A stretch of DNA of 64,000 nucleotides, from contig NC_064012.1 in the NCBI RefSeq assembly GCF_932276165.1, forward strand, positions 16,003,501-16,067,500, written 5' to 3'. The notes below the pieces were generated by a model that saw only the letters and a program-made list of their open reading frames with translations, searched no databases and had not been told where the DNA came from. Origin of the DNA: Plutella xylostella. Its lineage: Eukaryota > Arthropoda > Insecta > Lepidoptera > Plutellidae. Position 1 is the stretch's first letter; every line of letters starts with the position of its first letter. This document shows, piece after piece, positions 47,111 through 59,200 of the stretch. A program made the translations under genes and the position numbers.

Positions 47111-47761
47111 CTAAAGAGATACTCACATTATGATTACATCCAATGAACGATTAATCCTAAGTTATAATTTTACCAACATGAACAGATATTTATGTAAGTA
47201 TGTATTTGTCTTTGACTTACTTTTTTCCGAGCAAATATTTCGAACTGTTAACATAACAAGAATAATGATGAAGAAGCGGCGTCCCCGGCCACGGTGTTTG
47301 CAAACAGACATCGCGTGAGACTGGCGCAGCGGCGGGAACCGACTCATTGCAGGATGTTGAAAAAAAACATCTGTACCGGCAGTCAACAAATATGATTGAA
47401 ACAAAGAGTTACCTCCGATCATACTTACCGCATATACTCCTTATACTATGATTATTATGGGAGAGGTTTTAATGAATGTATTATGGATCAGCTGAAAAAT
47501 GATTATGTTTACTAGCGAAGGCGAGTGTATATGTATATATGTATCTTGAGTTTTCTTTGGAATTGGTCAGTTCCACTTGCACCGTCGGCGGCGCGTCGTG
47601 TGATAGCCGCATGGCAGGGCGTAAATAATATGAGTGTAAACCGTTATGTAAAGCTACAGCTACCTGTTTTTTTTTGAAGATTCTATTTATCGACCTGGAG
47701 AATTACCTACGAGATATAACATACGATATTTGTTAATTTAGAGTGTCAGGTTTCTGCATAC

Positions 47762-48041
47762 AGTTTAGAGACGACCGAATGGCGTAGTGGTTAGTGACCC
47801 TGACTACTGAGCCGATGGTCCCGGGTTCGATTCCCGGCTGGGGCAGATATTTGTTTAAACACAGATATTTGTTCTCGGGTCTTGGATGTGCCCGTTACAT
47901 GGCAATAGGCCCGCCCCCTATTACATTGGGACTAACATAACACTCTGGCGAAAAGTGGGTGCAGCAATGCACCTCTGCCTACCCCGCAAGGGAGTACATT
48001 AGTACAAGGCGTGAGTGCGTGTTTTTTTTTTTTTTTTTTGT
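47762..48041 (+). mobile_element. tRNA-derived SINE, complete
   Basis: Head with box A-like TGGCGTAGTGGTTAGTGACC and box B GGGTTCGATTCCCGG, a body with AGATATTTGTTTAA, and a tail CTCTGCCTACCCCGCAAGGG ... GGCGTGAGTGCGTG ending in a T run. GTTTCTGCATAC flanks it at 47750-47761 and 48042-48053, a 12-base target duplication. Same family as 12895-13020. Confidence 0.92.
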
Positions 48042-48053
48042 GTTTCTGCATAC

Positions 48054-48678
48054 CACATGAAAAACCGTTCAGTAGTTTTCAGGCGTAAGAGTATCAAACA
48101 TCCACAAAGAAGTTTAGTGTTTATAATATGATTATGTAGTGAGTCTCACCTGCCCGTCATGATTCTTCGCCAAACGAGGCACTGCTGACGGCCGCGGTAT
48201 ATAACACTATGAACAAGGCTTGTGTACATTCACATTGTGTTATGTAACTGTTAGTACCTACTAAAGAACGTCGTCGAACCCGTTGAAAAGCCTTGAGCAG
48301 ACCTATTGAAGATCCAATAGATAATAAAAGATTCCTAAACACCGAAAGACGGATGATGGTGGCATAGCATTACATTAAAATATTACCAAAGAAAAGGTGT
48401 GTGAAATTTAAAGTTCGTAGCAAATTACTACGAGCGTCGTAGCCATCTCGTAGCAACTTCTGCTACGAATTGGTCTCCTCCCGCGCGTTGAACTCTTTTC
48501 TATGAGACAGGACACTCCAGGACTTCAAGGTGACACTAAATAATAATATTTTTTGTTAGAACCCATTGAAATATTATATTAATTATAATACTAGCGTATC
48601 ATTGTTAGAACCCCATTAACATAGTTCTATTTAGTTACAGAATCAGATGTGTTATAGTAAGTTATAACTCGCACTCAC
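48054..48678. other. Non-coding stretch upstream of the mannosidase-like exons
   Basis: AT-rich, no gene or repeat family recognised. Confidence 0.55.
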
Positions 48679-48775
48679 CGTACTGAGCAGCTCCTGGTTC
48701 TGCTCCGGCAGCTACCGGGGCGCGGCCTTGCGCCTCCGTGAGCCGCTGCCCGGGGCTCGGGCTCCACTTCAGACC
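48679..48775 (-). CDS. Possible stem-region exon of the mannosidase-like gene
   Basis: GC-rich 97-base segment with a good donor (CG|gtgagt) at its 3' end and an AG acceptor upstream. The phase-0 frame is open for 32 codons and leaves one base, exactly what the exon at 47110 needs. It encodes SPGQRLTEAQGRAP. Another frame gives PEQNQELLST but has a stop. No database support, so tentative. Confidence 0.35.
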
Positions 48776-48849
48776 CTACTTCAAGTTGCAAGAGAGGGCC
48801 TACCAGAAAGTTTCATCTGCCTTTTACGTTAATTTTAAGCACACTTAGT

Positions 48850-48994
48850 GCTAATTTCACCATTCTCGGTTAGAGCATAACCAGGGAGTAGTGGTTAACT
48901 TTTGACCCATCTGTCATGAATTTTATATGGAGATGACGTTTAATTTATAAATCAGTCCCTGTCGGTTAAATAACCGAGAATGGCGAAATTGGCA
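48850..48994. repeat. Foldback MITE
   Basis: Inverted ends TGCTAATTTCACCATTCTCGG and CCGAGAATGGCGAAATTGGCA. Confidence 0.8.
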
Positions 48995-49107
48995 CAGAGC
49001 TGTCATGCTTGACACGACCTTTACCTAATATTCTTCCTTCCTACATATAGGTACTAATGGTTAAAGTTGACCACGGATCCAAAAACTGCAAGTCTTACAC
49101 TTCTTGC

Positions 49108-49790
49108 CCTTACTGCAAGTTTCAATAACTCTATCTAACGATAGCTGCCAGTTACTTTCATACGTTTTTTACAGAATTCAATTCTTTTTATACTTACTGT
49201 GTCCAAATCGTATGATAGTACAGTTCTCCAAAATTGATAATGCGCATAGAAATCTTCGTCATTATTTGGCAACGGTCGTATTCCCCGAGCGTTAGAAAAC
49301 GACATGTATTTAGAGTGGTTAATTGCATTTTCTTCATGCAATTTTAGTAGAATTATGTGTTTGGTGCTAAAAGAGATATTGATTTATCAGTAACGAAATT
49401 TGAATCGATAAATCATAATAATTGTCATAATACTTATTAAAATTTACTTCGAAAATGTTACGTGTCATGAATAAAGCATGAATATGATGTGTCATAACAG
49501 CTCTATACATATAATTCCACAGAACTGACTGACAAGAGAACTGAAGGACCTTTGACTGATCGGTGACAGCCGCCGACAGCCTACACATGATATTGACTCC
49601 TATTTCTTTGGAACAAGGTGCATAATCCACGTGCATTGATTAAGACTCTTACGATTCAATGATTCGGGTGTTTCCGGGAATAATTACGACAGTTTGTGCA
49701 GATTTGCACGCGCATTATTAATATGTGGGGAACTGTAACTGTTAGCTATTGATCGTTAGAGTATTGAAACTAGCAGTTAATCTTAAAAAG
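49108..49790. repeat. Candidate long MITE with inverted ends
   Basis: The left end CTGCAAGTTTCAATAACTC ... CTAACGATAGCTG and the right end, reverse complemented, CTGCTAGTTTCAATACTCT match imperfectly over about 40 bases. The left end also matches the foldback at 55309-55555. No transposase frame inside. Confidence 0.5.
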
Positions 49791-50654
49791 AACGGCTTAT
49801 AAAATAAATGAGACTAAAAAAATCCTTTACTTGTCAATAATATCATGTAAAATTTTGACGGGTTTTTGAGAAAAAGACGGTTTAGGGCTTGCACAATTGA
49901 TTATGTATTTTTACAAAATCTGCAGCTCCATGCATTATATTATATACCATACATTTTTTTTACTTTATAATATTAGTATTAATTAAATATCTAATACACA
50001 TTTAAGTTACACAACATGTTTTTTCAATTAGTAACACATATAAGTACATTTATATTAATTACGTAAGAGAAAGGATGGTAGTATAGTTGAGTATAAATTA
50101 AACAGAACTTTATTCTGAATTTAACTGTTGAAAATATGGAATACATCGAAGACAATAAGGGCCTTACCACAACAAATTAGACAAAATCCTACAAAATCTG
50201 TCAAATTTCGTCTTAAAAACTTGTTAAACAATGTTTAAAGGTTTTTGTGGTAAGTAATACAGTAACTATATTTTCCTTATATTGACTAGACATAGACATC
50301 CCAAAATTCATCATTTATTTAGCTTACGTGTTCATTATTATAAATGACATAGGTACTTATAATTAAAGTTTCTCATACATGAATTTTCCAAAAAACATAG
50401 GTATTAATTAGGTTAGGTTACGTTTCCATTCATTTCTTTTCTTACATTTTTTTTCTAAATTACGTAATCACTGTCAAGTGTCGCTAAGTTATAAGTTTAA
50501 TAGAATAACAATAGTTTATAATACTTTTTGTGATACCCTGTAGACATATTTTTTTGTCTCCGGAAATATCATATCTAATTTATAAAGTACCTACTTTAAA
50601 AAAACAATTTTTTTTTTCCGTGCAGTCCATTTAAAACAATAGTAATGGTAACTG
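49791..50654. other. AT-rich intergenic DNA with MITE family B copy 3
   Basis: 50157-50252 is a shortened family B copy (CTTACCACAACAAATT ... CTACAAAATCTGTCAAATTT ... TTTTTGTGGTAAG). Otherwise nothing recognised. Confidence 0.65.
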
Positions 50655-50876
50655 AGTGAGGTGAGTGCTGCGGCCGGGTGGAGCACTACTAGTGGCGAGC
50701 AGGCCGCCCACCCGCCCAGCGCGGCCGGGGCGCAGGCTGCCCGCCCGCCCAGCCCGGCCGCCCAGCCCGGCCGGGGCGCAGCCGGCGGCGGGACAGTGCA
50801 CACCGCCGTGGCCCGTGTGACACCGCGCACCGCCCGCCCGTGGGACATACTAAACCGCAGGTTCACCACCACCTAA
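50655..50876. other. GC-rich block of uncertain nature
   Basis: About 200 bases of very GC-rich DNA with internal duplication (two copies of GCCGGGGCGCAG). A plus-strand frame 50661-50876 ends in RPWDILNRRFTTT; a strong acceptor-like tttttttttccgtgcag lies at 50610-50628, and AATAAATAAAT follows at about 50930. It could be a small terminal exon, a promoter or a repeat. Confidence 0.25.
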
Positions 50877-51356
50877 GCTGTAAAGGTCTGGGGTGGGACA
50901 GGTATATATATGTATAAAATATAAAGAAAATAAATAAATATATAGTTCTATTTGATAAATATGGGTTTAAACCGTAATTACATAATATTTATGTAAATAA
51001 ATAGATAAAGCAAATAAATTAGAATGATAAACTATACTTAAATAATTATTTTTGGTGTACACCTAAAAGTGTCTTTATTCTATCTATCTATAAATTTTAA
51101 GGTCCAACCAATATAATGTAAAATTAGTTATTTTTAATTATTTTCTAAAACAACGAATCAGAAATAACAACAGGAATACAAGAAATCGTTCATAAATACA
51201 GAGTTCCATACACACAACCTAGTTCATTTATTTAGACATTAATAATGAATATAATACTATTTTTCAAACCAGAATTTTTTGCTTCTTAAACTTCAGTGGG
51301 TTGCAGATGGAATTTTATTAATTGACTGATTATTTGTATATTATTCATAATTTCAA

Positions 51357-52442
51357 TTAGTACGATCGAGTTTCTCGCTGTTTTTTATTTTTTTCAGTAC
51401 TCTTTTTCGGAATATCTTGCTTGGGCAAAACAGGTTTTCTTTTCGATATACGGCGTATGTATTTGAGCAAATGGAACGGTTTCTTGAACCTGGAGCATTG
51501 CGCGTTGAAGCGCACGTCGGCGTCGGCGATGCCGCTGACGATGCAGTCCACGGCGCGGCGGCGCGACAGCCCGCACGCCTTCACCAGCCGGGCCTTCGCG
51601 TGGAAATAATCCTCCAGTGATTCTTCAGCCGTGCTCTTCCTACTGAGCATCTCAGATAGAAGATCCGCGTAGTTTCGATCTTCTGAGAAGGTTCTTAATA
51701 TTTTCTTCTGCCATTGTTTCCAGCTAAGTTCCTCGGAACTTCTTCCCAGGTACCACGTCTTGGCATTACCGGCTAGCTTCGGTAGTGCGTAGAATACGAT
51801 CTGGGAGTCGCTCCAGCCGGCGGTGCGCGCCGTGTCGGCCACCGCGCGCAGCCACTGCTCGGCCGACTGTCCCGGCGCGTCCGGGTCGAACTCCGGGATC
51901 ATGCTGTGAGCTCCTTCAATTGAATTTGTTTTATTATTATGTTTTTGCATAATATATTCTACAAAATCTCTGTGCTCCTCTGATATCGACATCATACGCC
52001 TTCGTTTTTCTTCAGGACTCGTCGCACGCGAACTTCTTCTATCCTTTGAAAAAAGAGATGATGAGTCGAAGGACAGATCGTGAGATGAAAGCGATACAGT
52101 AGACGGTGGGTAGCGGTGACGGCGAGCTGGACTAGAAGGCTTCGATAATCCGTAGTGCTTGGAGCTGGGGGCGTCGGTGGCGGCGGAGGGGCCGGCGCGG
52201 GCGGGCGAGCCGAGGCGGTAGCGGCGGAGCGGCGGCGACCCGGCGGGCGAGGGCGCGGGGGGCGCGGCGCGGGGGGCGGGGGTCGCGGCGCGCGGGGCGG
52301 GGGGCGGCGACGACAGCCGGCGCGTCCTGGTGCTGCGGCTCCCCGACAGTCTCAAGGTCCGAGGCACAGTTACTGTTATTGGACTTCGTGACCTGTGACT
52401 GTCCTCCGTAGGCTCAACTTGTTCGTCCTTGTTTTCTTCCAT
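51357..52442 (-). CDS. Gag-capsid-derived protein, possibly domesticated
   Basis: 361 residues, uninterrupted. The N-terminal 120 residues are disordered and Ser/Arg/Pro-rich. The C-terminal half matches a Ty3-type retrotransposon capsid fold: QSAEQWLRAVADTARTAGW, YALPKLAGNAKTWYLG, WKQWQKKILRTFSEDRNYA and SLEDYFHAKARLVKACGL. It then ends in a short basic tail with no zinc knuckle. No protease, RT or LTR sits on either side. The Met at 52442 was chosen because ctgcag just upstream could be an acceptor; the frame stays open to 52532. Arc is a known example of such exaptation. The role here is unknown. Confidence 0.75.
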   Translation of the reverse strand: MEENKDEQVEPTEDSHRSRSPITVTVPRTLRLSGSRSTRTRRLSSPPPAPRAATPAPRAAPPAPSPAGSPPLRRYRLGSPARAGPSAATDAPSSKHYGLSKPSSPARRHRYPPSTVSLSSHDLSFDSSSLFSKDRRSSRATSPEEKRRRMMSISEEHRDFVEYIMQKHNNKTNSIEGAHSMIPEFDPDAPGQSAEQWLRAVADTARTAGWSDSQIVFYALPKLAGNAKTWYLGRSSEELSWKQWQKKILRTFSEDRNYADLLSEMLSRKSTAEESLEDYFHAKARLVKACGLSRRRAVDCIVSGIADADVRFNAQCSRFKKPFHLLKYIRRISKRKPVLPKQDIPKKSTEKNKKQRETRSY

Positions 52443-52880
52443 ATCTGCAGTGTGGTAGCAAGACGTCTCACTCAACGACATGCTACTAATGGAGCAGAGC
52501 AAGTTTAAAAAATAAGTAGTTAATAATATCATATTTAAATTAGGTTGTTAATGGTATATTATAAAAAAGGATATATATATTTTATATATAAATACATATT
52601 GATAGGATTAAGTTTGTTGGAAGAGATGGAGGAAAGTGGAAAAACATTAATTAATATTTAAGTTAATTACTGTATACGAATACCTAAGTTATCATTAACT
52701 AAAATCTATCACTAAATCATCGCTCACATAATCTCATATTTTAGAAAAACCCTCATAAAATGATAAACGACACAAAAGACGAGAGTGTTTTTTTCTCAGT
52801 TATGAGACTATTGTAGTACTTACTTACTAGAACCATAGAATAACAAGTAGGTACACTAGAACTAAATTAAAGTAAAGTCT

Positions 52881-53008
52881 GTTTTTTAATCTCATATACT
52901 AAATTGACAGACTGTCCCACGATTAAGTGACGTGTCGATCTATTGGCGGGACAATCGACTGCGGATGAAGCGTTCAGAATCTGTCAATTAAGTATCTGAT
53001 AAAAAAAC
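52881..53008. repeat. Foldback MITE
   Basis: Inverted ends GTTTTTTAATCTCATATACT ... AATTGACAG and CTGTCAATTAAGTATCTGATAAAAAAAC. Confidence 0.65.
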
Positions 53009-53654
53009 ATCTATCAGGTATTTACACTAAGATTTATAAAAAATAGTATGTAAGTACTTATCAGCAAAAATTCAAAGGCTACATAACTACTGCCTACTCA
53101 CTCATGAACATACCTCTGAGGAGCCCCTAGCTAGCCCGCCGCACAGCCTCCCGAAATAAATATCCTATGTTGGTATAGTTATTAACAAACAATTCGCAAT
53201 AAGCAAAACATTCGCTTTAGATAGATATTATGGAAAAACCCTATAGGTACTTTTGTAGATATTAAATTCTAAAGATTTTCTAAAGATTTAGTTGGTTAAT
53301 TTACCTTTACGTACCTATGTATGTCAAGTTCCACCATAGGTCACATTATTTGCCGTAATGTTAATTGAACCCTATTAATAGAGTTATAAACACGAATACA
53401 ATGAAGTACCTACTTTTAAACGACTACTTAATAAACTTCGCATTACTTACCTCCAAGTTTCATCCGATGTTCTTACCACAGCTGATTGTTGGCAGAATTC
53501 GTTCATATAATTATATATATCTGTATTAATTATAACTTCGTGGCCTTAGGTAAAATTAATTAGGCAACCTGAAAATATATTAAAAAATTTAGTGCTCTTG
53601 AGAAAATTATGACCTCCTGAATGTATAAAGCTATGAAGCGGTAAATCAATAAGT
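53009..53654. other. AT-rich intergenic DNA
   Basis: No gene, RNA or repeat family recognised. Confidence 0.55.
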
Positions 53655-53708
53655 TTGTTTTTGTTCTGCGACGCGACGCTGCAGCGCGGCGCAGCTCGAT
53701 CACAGACA

Positions 53709-53942
53709 ATGCAGGGCGTGCACTCCGGGGGAGCGGGGGCTACTCCGGCACCCCCGCCGGCTGCTGCGGCCGCGGCGCCACCACCCGGCGGTCCAGGTGG
53801 ACGGTTAGCGGTCACCTACACTCTAGGAAGAAGTCCATCATCAACAAATAAAGACACATTGTTCGGGAAGAGCCTCGTTCCGAAGGAATGGCCCCTCGAC
53901 CAGCCATTATCACGAGGCAAATATTTACTCAGACTGCACTGA
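53709..53942 (+). CDS. Small ORF or exon of unknown function
   Basis: 77 codons from an ATG in the context ACAATGC. The first half is Gly/Ala/Pro-rich; the second has LAVTYTLGRSP, a Lys/Asp stretch and FGKSLVPKEWPLDQ before TGA. AATAAA follows at about 53975. GC content changes mid-frame, as in real coding exons here. I do not recognise the protein. It may be a short gene or an upstream exon of the BCAR3-like gene; an upstream ctgcag offers an acceptor. Confidence 0.35.
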   Translation: MQGVHSGGAGATPAPPPAAAAAAPPPGGPGGRLAVTYTLGRSPSSTNKDTLFGKSLVPKEWPLDQPLSRGKYLLRLH

Positions 53943-54600
53943 ACTGATTTTTTAGGCTAGAATAATATATTGAAAATAAAGCTAGGTATACTTTTTAAAT
54001 TAGCTTGTTCGTTATGCCAATGAAATGAAAATGAAAAATAGACAAAGGCCGATCCCGTAAATTCGGCAAAAAAACAGCCCAATTCATGACGTATCTATAC
54101 TTATTTGAATATTTTGGATTACTTAGATCGATCATCATTATTATCATCAGTCCGTATTACATATACATATGCCGCATGCCTCACCCGAGGAGAGGAGAGC
54201 CATAACACTCAACTAGTTCACCATATTGTCAGTCCAAAATGGTGGCTAAATAATGTTTATAAAATTTACTACAGATAAATTAATAATTTGTAATTCAGCT
54301 AAACGGCCTAGCAGCCATATGTGTAGGTATTTTTTATAACATCTATCTAACATCGCGTTTTTCTAAATAGGATTTTATTACTGCCCGAACCGTATGAAAC
54401 TAACAATCAAATTCCATGTCGTATTGTATCCTCGATATCCTACACGGTATCCATAATGATTTTTTTGATATAATTATTATAAAATTAAAATCAACAAAAA
54501 CATGCATTTATTTTTATAAACAAAAATAAGTACACTGAAAGCTTTTTTGAAAAATATGTTTAGAATACGGTACCTCCAAAGGAAACAATCTTAACACAAG
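53943..54600. other. Non-coding stretch
   Basis: AT-rich; nothing recognised. Confidence 0.5.
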
Positions 54601-54900
54601 TTATAACATCACTTTGTCGGCGTTCGTGTGTCCGTCGAGATCAAGACCTTTTATCTCCAAAGGTACCGAAGTTATTGACTAAATCGACAGGTGTGCCCGG
54701 TTGTTGTCGAGATGAGTCGCGAGGGCGAGCACCCCTGTGTCCGGGCCGGGGGCGCATGCGTGAGGGGCGCTATCGATCCCGCCCCCGCCGCCCCCGCCCC
54801 CGCCCCCGCCGGGGCTGTCGCCGCGCGCCGGCCCCCGCGAATACACCACCTCTGTGTTTACATCCCAACATTTGTAAACTATAGTTTAGTTACCTTCTCT
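54600..54900 (+). promoter_or_regulatory. CpG-rich block upstream of the BCAR3-like exons
   Basis: Positions 54680-54840 are GC- and CpG-rich with an (CCCCCG)n-like run. A 64-codon frame starts at 54711 (MSREGEHPC) but has no recognisable domain and no clear donor in frame. A promoter or 5' exon of the downstream gene is possible. Confidence 0.3.
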
Positions 54901-55308
54901 ACATAATGGTAAGATGCATTGCACTCGATTCATAGATAGTACATATACGGACAGAAGTTATTCCATGCATGGCTAGTGTTTCAGCTTCTGTAGATTATGA
55001 GTTCCCTGGGTTCCTCAGGTGGCAGGCATCGTTCTTTAGAGCTACCACTATATATTATTGTATTTTTGACGTTTCTTTATGTCTGGTAAGTAAAGTTAAT
55101 TTTCCTTTGCAGTCATGAAATATGAATGGGATTTCGAATGTCAAAAAACTAATAATAAGATGGTCAGAGTATAGTGAAGAGGACTGTAAACAGTTACAAC
55201 CTCGCTTACCATTTACAAGTAACTGAGCATCTCCGATTTGAGCAACGACTTGTAAATATCGGTAGAACCAGAAAGACAGATTACTAACTGCCATTTTCAA
55301 TAAATCTA

Positions 55309-55555
55309 CCTACCGATGACTGGTATGGTCATGGTATGGTAGTTACTTTCATACTGTTTTGACACATTCAAAGTTACAATCTGACAAAATCGTATGAAAG
55401 CATAGACATTAATATTTACGCTCTCTGCCTACCCCGCAAGGGAGTACATTAGTACAAGGTGTGAGTGTTTATATTTATTTATATATATTAATGTCTATGT
55501 ATGAAAGTAAACTACCAGTCATTGGTAGATAGTTATTGAAACTGGCAGTAAATTG
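55309..55555. repeat. Foldback element carrying a SINE tail
   Basis: Imperfect palindrome: GACTGGTA ... GTAGTTACTTTCATAC on the left and GTATGAAAGTAAACTACCAGTC on the right, with an inner pair CATAGACATTAATAT / ATATTAATGTCTATG. In its loop, 55426-55470, is CTCTGCCTACCCCGCAAGGG and GGTGTGAGTG, the 3' tail of the SINE at 47762-48041. Confidence 0.7.
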
Positions 55556-55681
55556 AGAACGAGTGTATAAGCTGTCAATTCCATACATTTTGTTCGACAT
55601 TTGTTATTTTTCAAGTTTAAATCTTGTTTAAATAAACTACTCATTGGACTCATGCTATATTTTTAAAAACATAATTCGCAG

Positions 55682-56200
55682 GCCCAGGAGGGCGCGGGCG
55701 CGGGCGCGGGGGCGGGGGCGGGGGCGGCGGCGGCGGCGGCGCGGCTCGAGTGGGAGCTGTCGCTGCCGGCGGAGCAGGTGGTGTCGCACGGCTGGTACCA
55801 CGGCGCGCTGGCCCGCGCCGCCGCCGAGGCGCTGCTGCAGCAGGACCGCTCCTTCCTCGTGCGCGACTCCTCCTCGCAGCCCGGCAACTACGTGCTCAGC
55901 TGCCGCAGCAACGCGCAGCACCTGCACTTCGTCATACAGCGGGTAACCACTCCTCTCAAACCTACTACATACCTACTACCAAAACCACCTTGGATATGAT
56001 CCATCTGTAATGTTTTCTATGTGCCATGACTATCTCATACTCAGCAGAATAAAAACTGTTGTACAGATAGTGGTGAACCCGGACACGGTGTACGAGCGCT
56101 GCCAGTACCAGTTCGAGGACGAGGCGTACGGCTCCGTGGCGGACCTGGTGACGTCGTACGTGGGCTCCGGCAAGCCCGTGTCGGCCGCGTCGGGCGCGCG
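55682..56200 (+). CDS. Bcar3: SH2 domain exons of the BCAR3-like gene
   Basis: The first exon begins with a Gly/Ala repeat, then LEWELSLPAEQVVSHGWYHG. The second continues IVVNPDTVYERCQYQFEDEA and VADLVTSYV, completing the SH2 fold. The 124-base intron between them keeps phase 0. Confidence 0.88.
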
Positions 56201-59200
56201 CATCCAGTACCCGGCCAACCGCGCCGCGCCGCTCACCGCGCCCGCCTCGCCGCCCGCGCGCCCCGCGCAGCTGCGCCCGCCGCTCCGCAAGCAGCGCTCG
56301 CACTCGCTCACGCCCGCGGACCTCGCGGCCGCCGCGCCGCACGCCACCAGCGCCAGCGCCGACGGCGTGATCCAGGCGGCGGGCGGCGAGGCGGCGGCGT
56401 GGGACGCGCCCGCCAGCCCGCCCGCCAAGCCCGCGCGCGACGAGCGCCGCCTGCCGTCCGGCTCCGACTCCGGCACCGGCTCCGGTGACTCCGCGCAGTC
56501 CGCGGGGGACGCGCGCCGCGAGGAGCCCCCGCCCCCCGCCGCGCGCGCCCCCTTCGACTACGACCAGGTGGAGGCGCGCCTACTACAGGCCGGCTGCTAC
56601 CAGTACACCGTGCCCTCGCGCCTGCGCACCGCCGGTTTCGAGTCCGCGCTGCTGGGCGCCGGCAGCAAGCCGCTCGAGTCCGACACGCTGCACACCATCA
56701 AGCTGCTGCTGCGCACGTCGGGCCCGCGCATCCTCGCCAACCACCTCACGCGGGTCGACCTGGACTTCCTGCTCGAGGAGACGGTGCAGGTCGAGGGGCT
56801 GGACAAGCAGGCCTCTGTGCTCGAGCTGTGCTTCCTACCGCAGGGCAAGCAGTTGCGACTAGATATCATAGAAAGGTAGTTAGTATTTTTGTATTCCAAA
56901 AGTATATTTTTGAGTTAAGTTCCTTCTGTTTTTGTACTAATAATGTGTGTTATGTGTTGCAGGATCGAGACGTTCCGCCTGCTGGTGGCGGTGACGGTGC
57001 TGACGGCGCCGACGGACCGCGCGCGCGCCGACGCGCTCAACGACTGGATCCAGCTCGCCGTGGAGACCAAGACCGCGCTCGGCAACCTGTACGGCTTCAC
57101 CGCCATCATGGCCGGCCTCTGCATGCCGCAGGTACGCACGTCCACTACAGTATCTGCACTGTTCTTTATGTGCGATATCGATAATGTCGCTATATAGACT
57201 CATCTAGCCTGACTCAGGTTTAAGAAAGAAAATGTGCTTGATTCCTTAAGGTAACCGCACATACAAAAGATAAAAAGGTGATCCCTTTACGTTAGGTATA
57301 ATATGTGCTGAGACAGCAACGTAACGTAACGCACAGCTTCGCACACAGTCGCTGTTGTCGGATACGACGAAGAGGACATCAGACCTTAGGTACATCAGTA
57401 TATTATACGTTGAATGCGTTTGTAGAGTCCAGTAGTGATGTAGAATGGTACGTGGTCGCAGGTGGAGTGCCTGGAGCATGCGTGGAGCGTGCTGCGGCGC
57501 GTGTACACGGACCAGGCGTTCATGTTCGAGGCCAAGCTGCGGCCGGGCCTCAAGAGCATGGACGAGGGCGCGCAGCCGCCGCCGCCCAACACCACCGTGC
57601 CGCACCTGCTGCCGCCCGTGCTCTGCTTCCACACCTTCGGTATGTGTGCAACAGTATAGCATGGGCCCTTTATTATCTAACTAATCCTTTTTTATAAAAA
57701 AATATGCTTCATTTTCAAGGGAAAACCAATGATTTCAAAAGTAATATAATATATGTATTTATGTTAAGGGCCCGTACAGGGTGACGTGCCGCGCCAATTT
57801 TGGGTTTTCAATGCTCTTCACACAGCACACGCAGTGACACGCACACATGTAAGTTTGCACAGTGGGTCGATAAACTTTTACTCGCCAACTTTATTGACAA
57901 TTATGTTCAAGTACATTTTGGGTGGATTTTAGGGTAAGTTTGTATAATTCTTACTTACACTGGTAGGCACCAGGAAAGAGTAGAAATTAATAGGGGTGCC
58001 ACTTTACTCTATACTCGGAACCCGATTAGCTTTCTCAAACAAATGTGGTATTTACTTGTAGAAAGGTAACTACAAGTATTCAAGTGTAGATAATAAGTTT
58101 CGGGCATCCTCCAGCCAACTGAACCCCGACGACAAAGCAAAGTAAATACATAGTGTCGCAAAAGGGCTATACTAAGCCAAAAGGGGATGACTCAAGGGGT
58201 CATTCTGAACAACTTTTGTTCTATGAGATTTGCAAATTCGCGAAAAAAAATATTCGTTTTCCATGGTAAAAAGTCACATGTCCAACAAAGTTTCTATGAA
58301 AAAGGTTTTTTTTTTGTTAATTTCCAAAACTCGTAGAGCAAAAGTTCAGAATGACCCCCTGTCTTACTCCTTTTTACCCGACTGCCGAAGGAGGGGGTGC
58401 GTATTGCGACGTATAAAAACGAAATGTATAATTTCACATTAATAACGTTCACAACATATAATGAACGTTACGTATAACAACAAAATCTATATTTTCATAA
58501 GGTATAAGATTCAATTGGTATAACGTACATTTTATATAAAATCAAAATATATAATACTTACGAGGGCTAATATCAATTCGTATAACATACATTACGTATA
58601 TCGATTAAAATATATACTATCATTTAGTATAAAGTTCATAATCTGTGTTTAATTAGGTACCCAACACCGTCAAATCCCCTAGCACCAAAACCTAAAGATA
58701 GGTGCGACGACGAGCAAAGCGAGGAGGAGCGTGTTAGGTGCACATGTTCGTCGAAACCAAAGCGGAGCGCAGCGAAGCGGAGCGGAGCGTCTCCCCACAC
58801 AGCGCCAATAATAATAATGTCAAAACCCCTAGTACCAAAACCTAAAGATAGGTGCGACGACGAGCAAAGCGAGGAGGAGCGTGTTAGGTGCACATGTTCG
58901 TCGAAACCAAAGCGGAGCGCAGCGAAGCGGAGCGGAGCGTCTCCCCACATAGCGCCAATAATAATAATAATGTCAAAACCCCTAGTACCAATACCTAAAG
59001 ATAGGTGCGACGACGAGCAAAGCGAGGAGGAGCGTGTTAGGTGCACATGTTCGTCGAAACCAAAGCGGAGCGCAGCGAAGCGGAGCGGAGCGTCTCCCCA
59101 CATAGCGCCAATAATAATAATAATGTCAAACCCCCTAGTACCAAAACCTAAAGATAGGTGCGACGACGAGCAAAGCGAGGAGGAGCGTGTTAGGTGCACA

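Noticed and set aside
47770..47850. tRNA gene on the plus strand
   Set aside because: This is the head of a SINE with a 12-base target duplication and a LINE-like tail.
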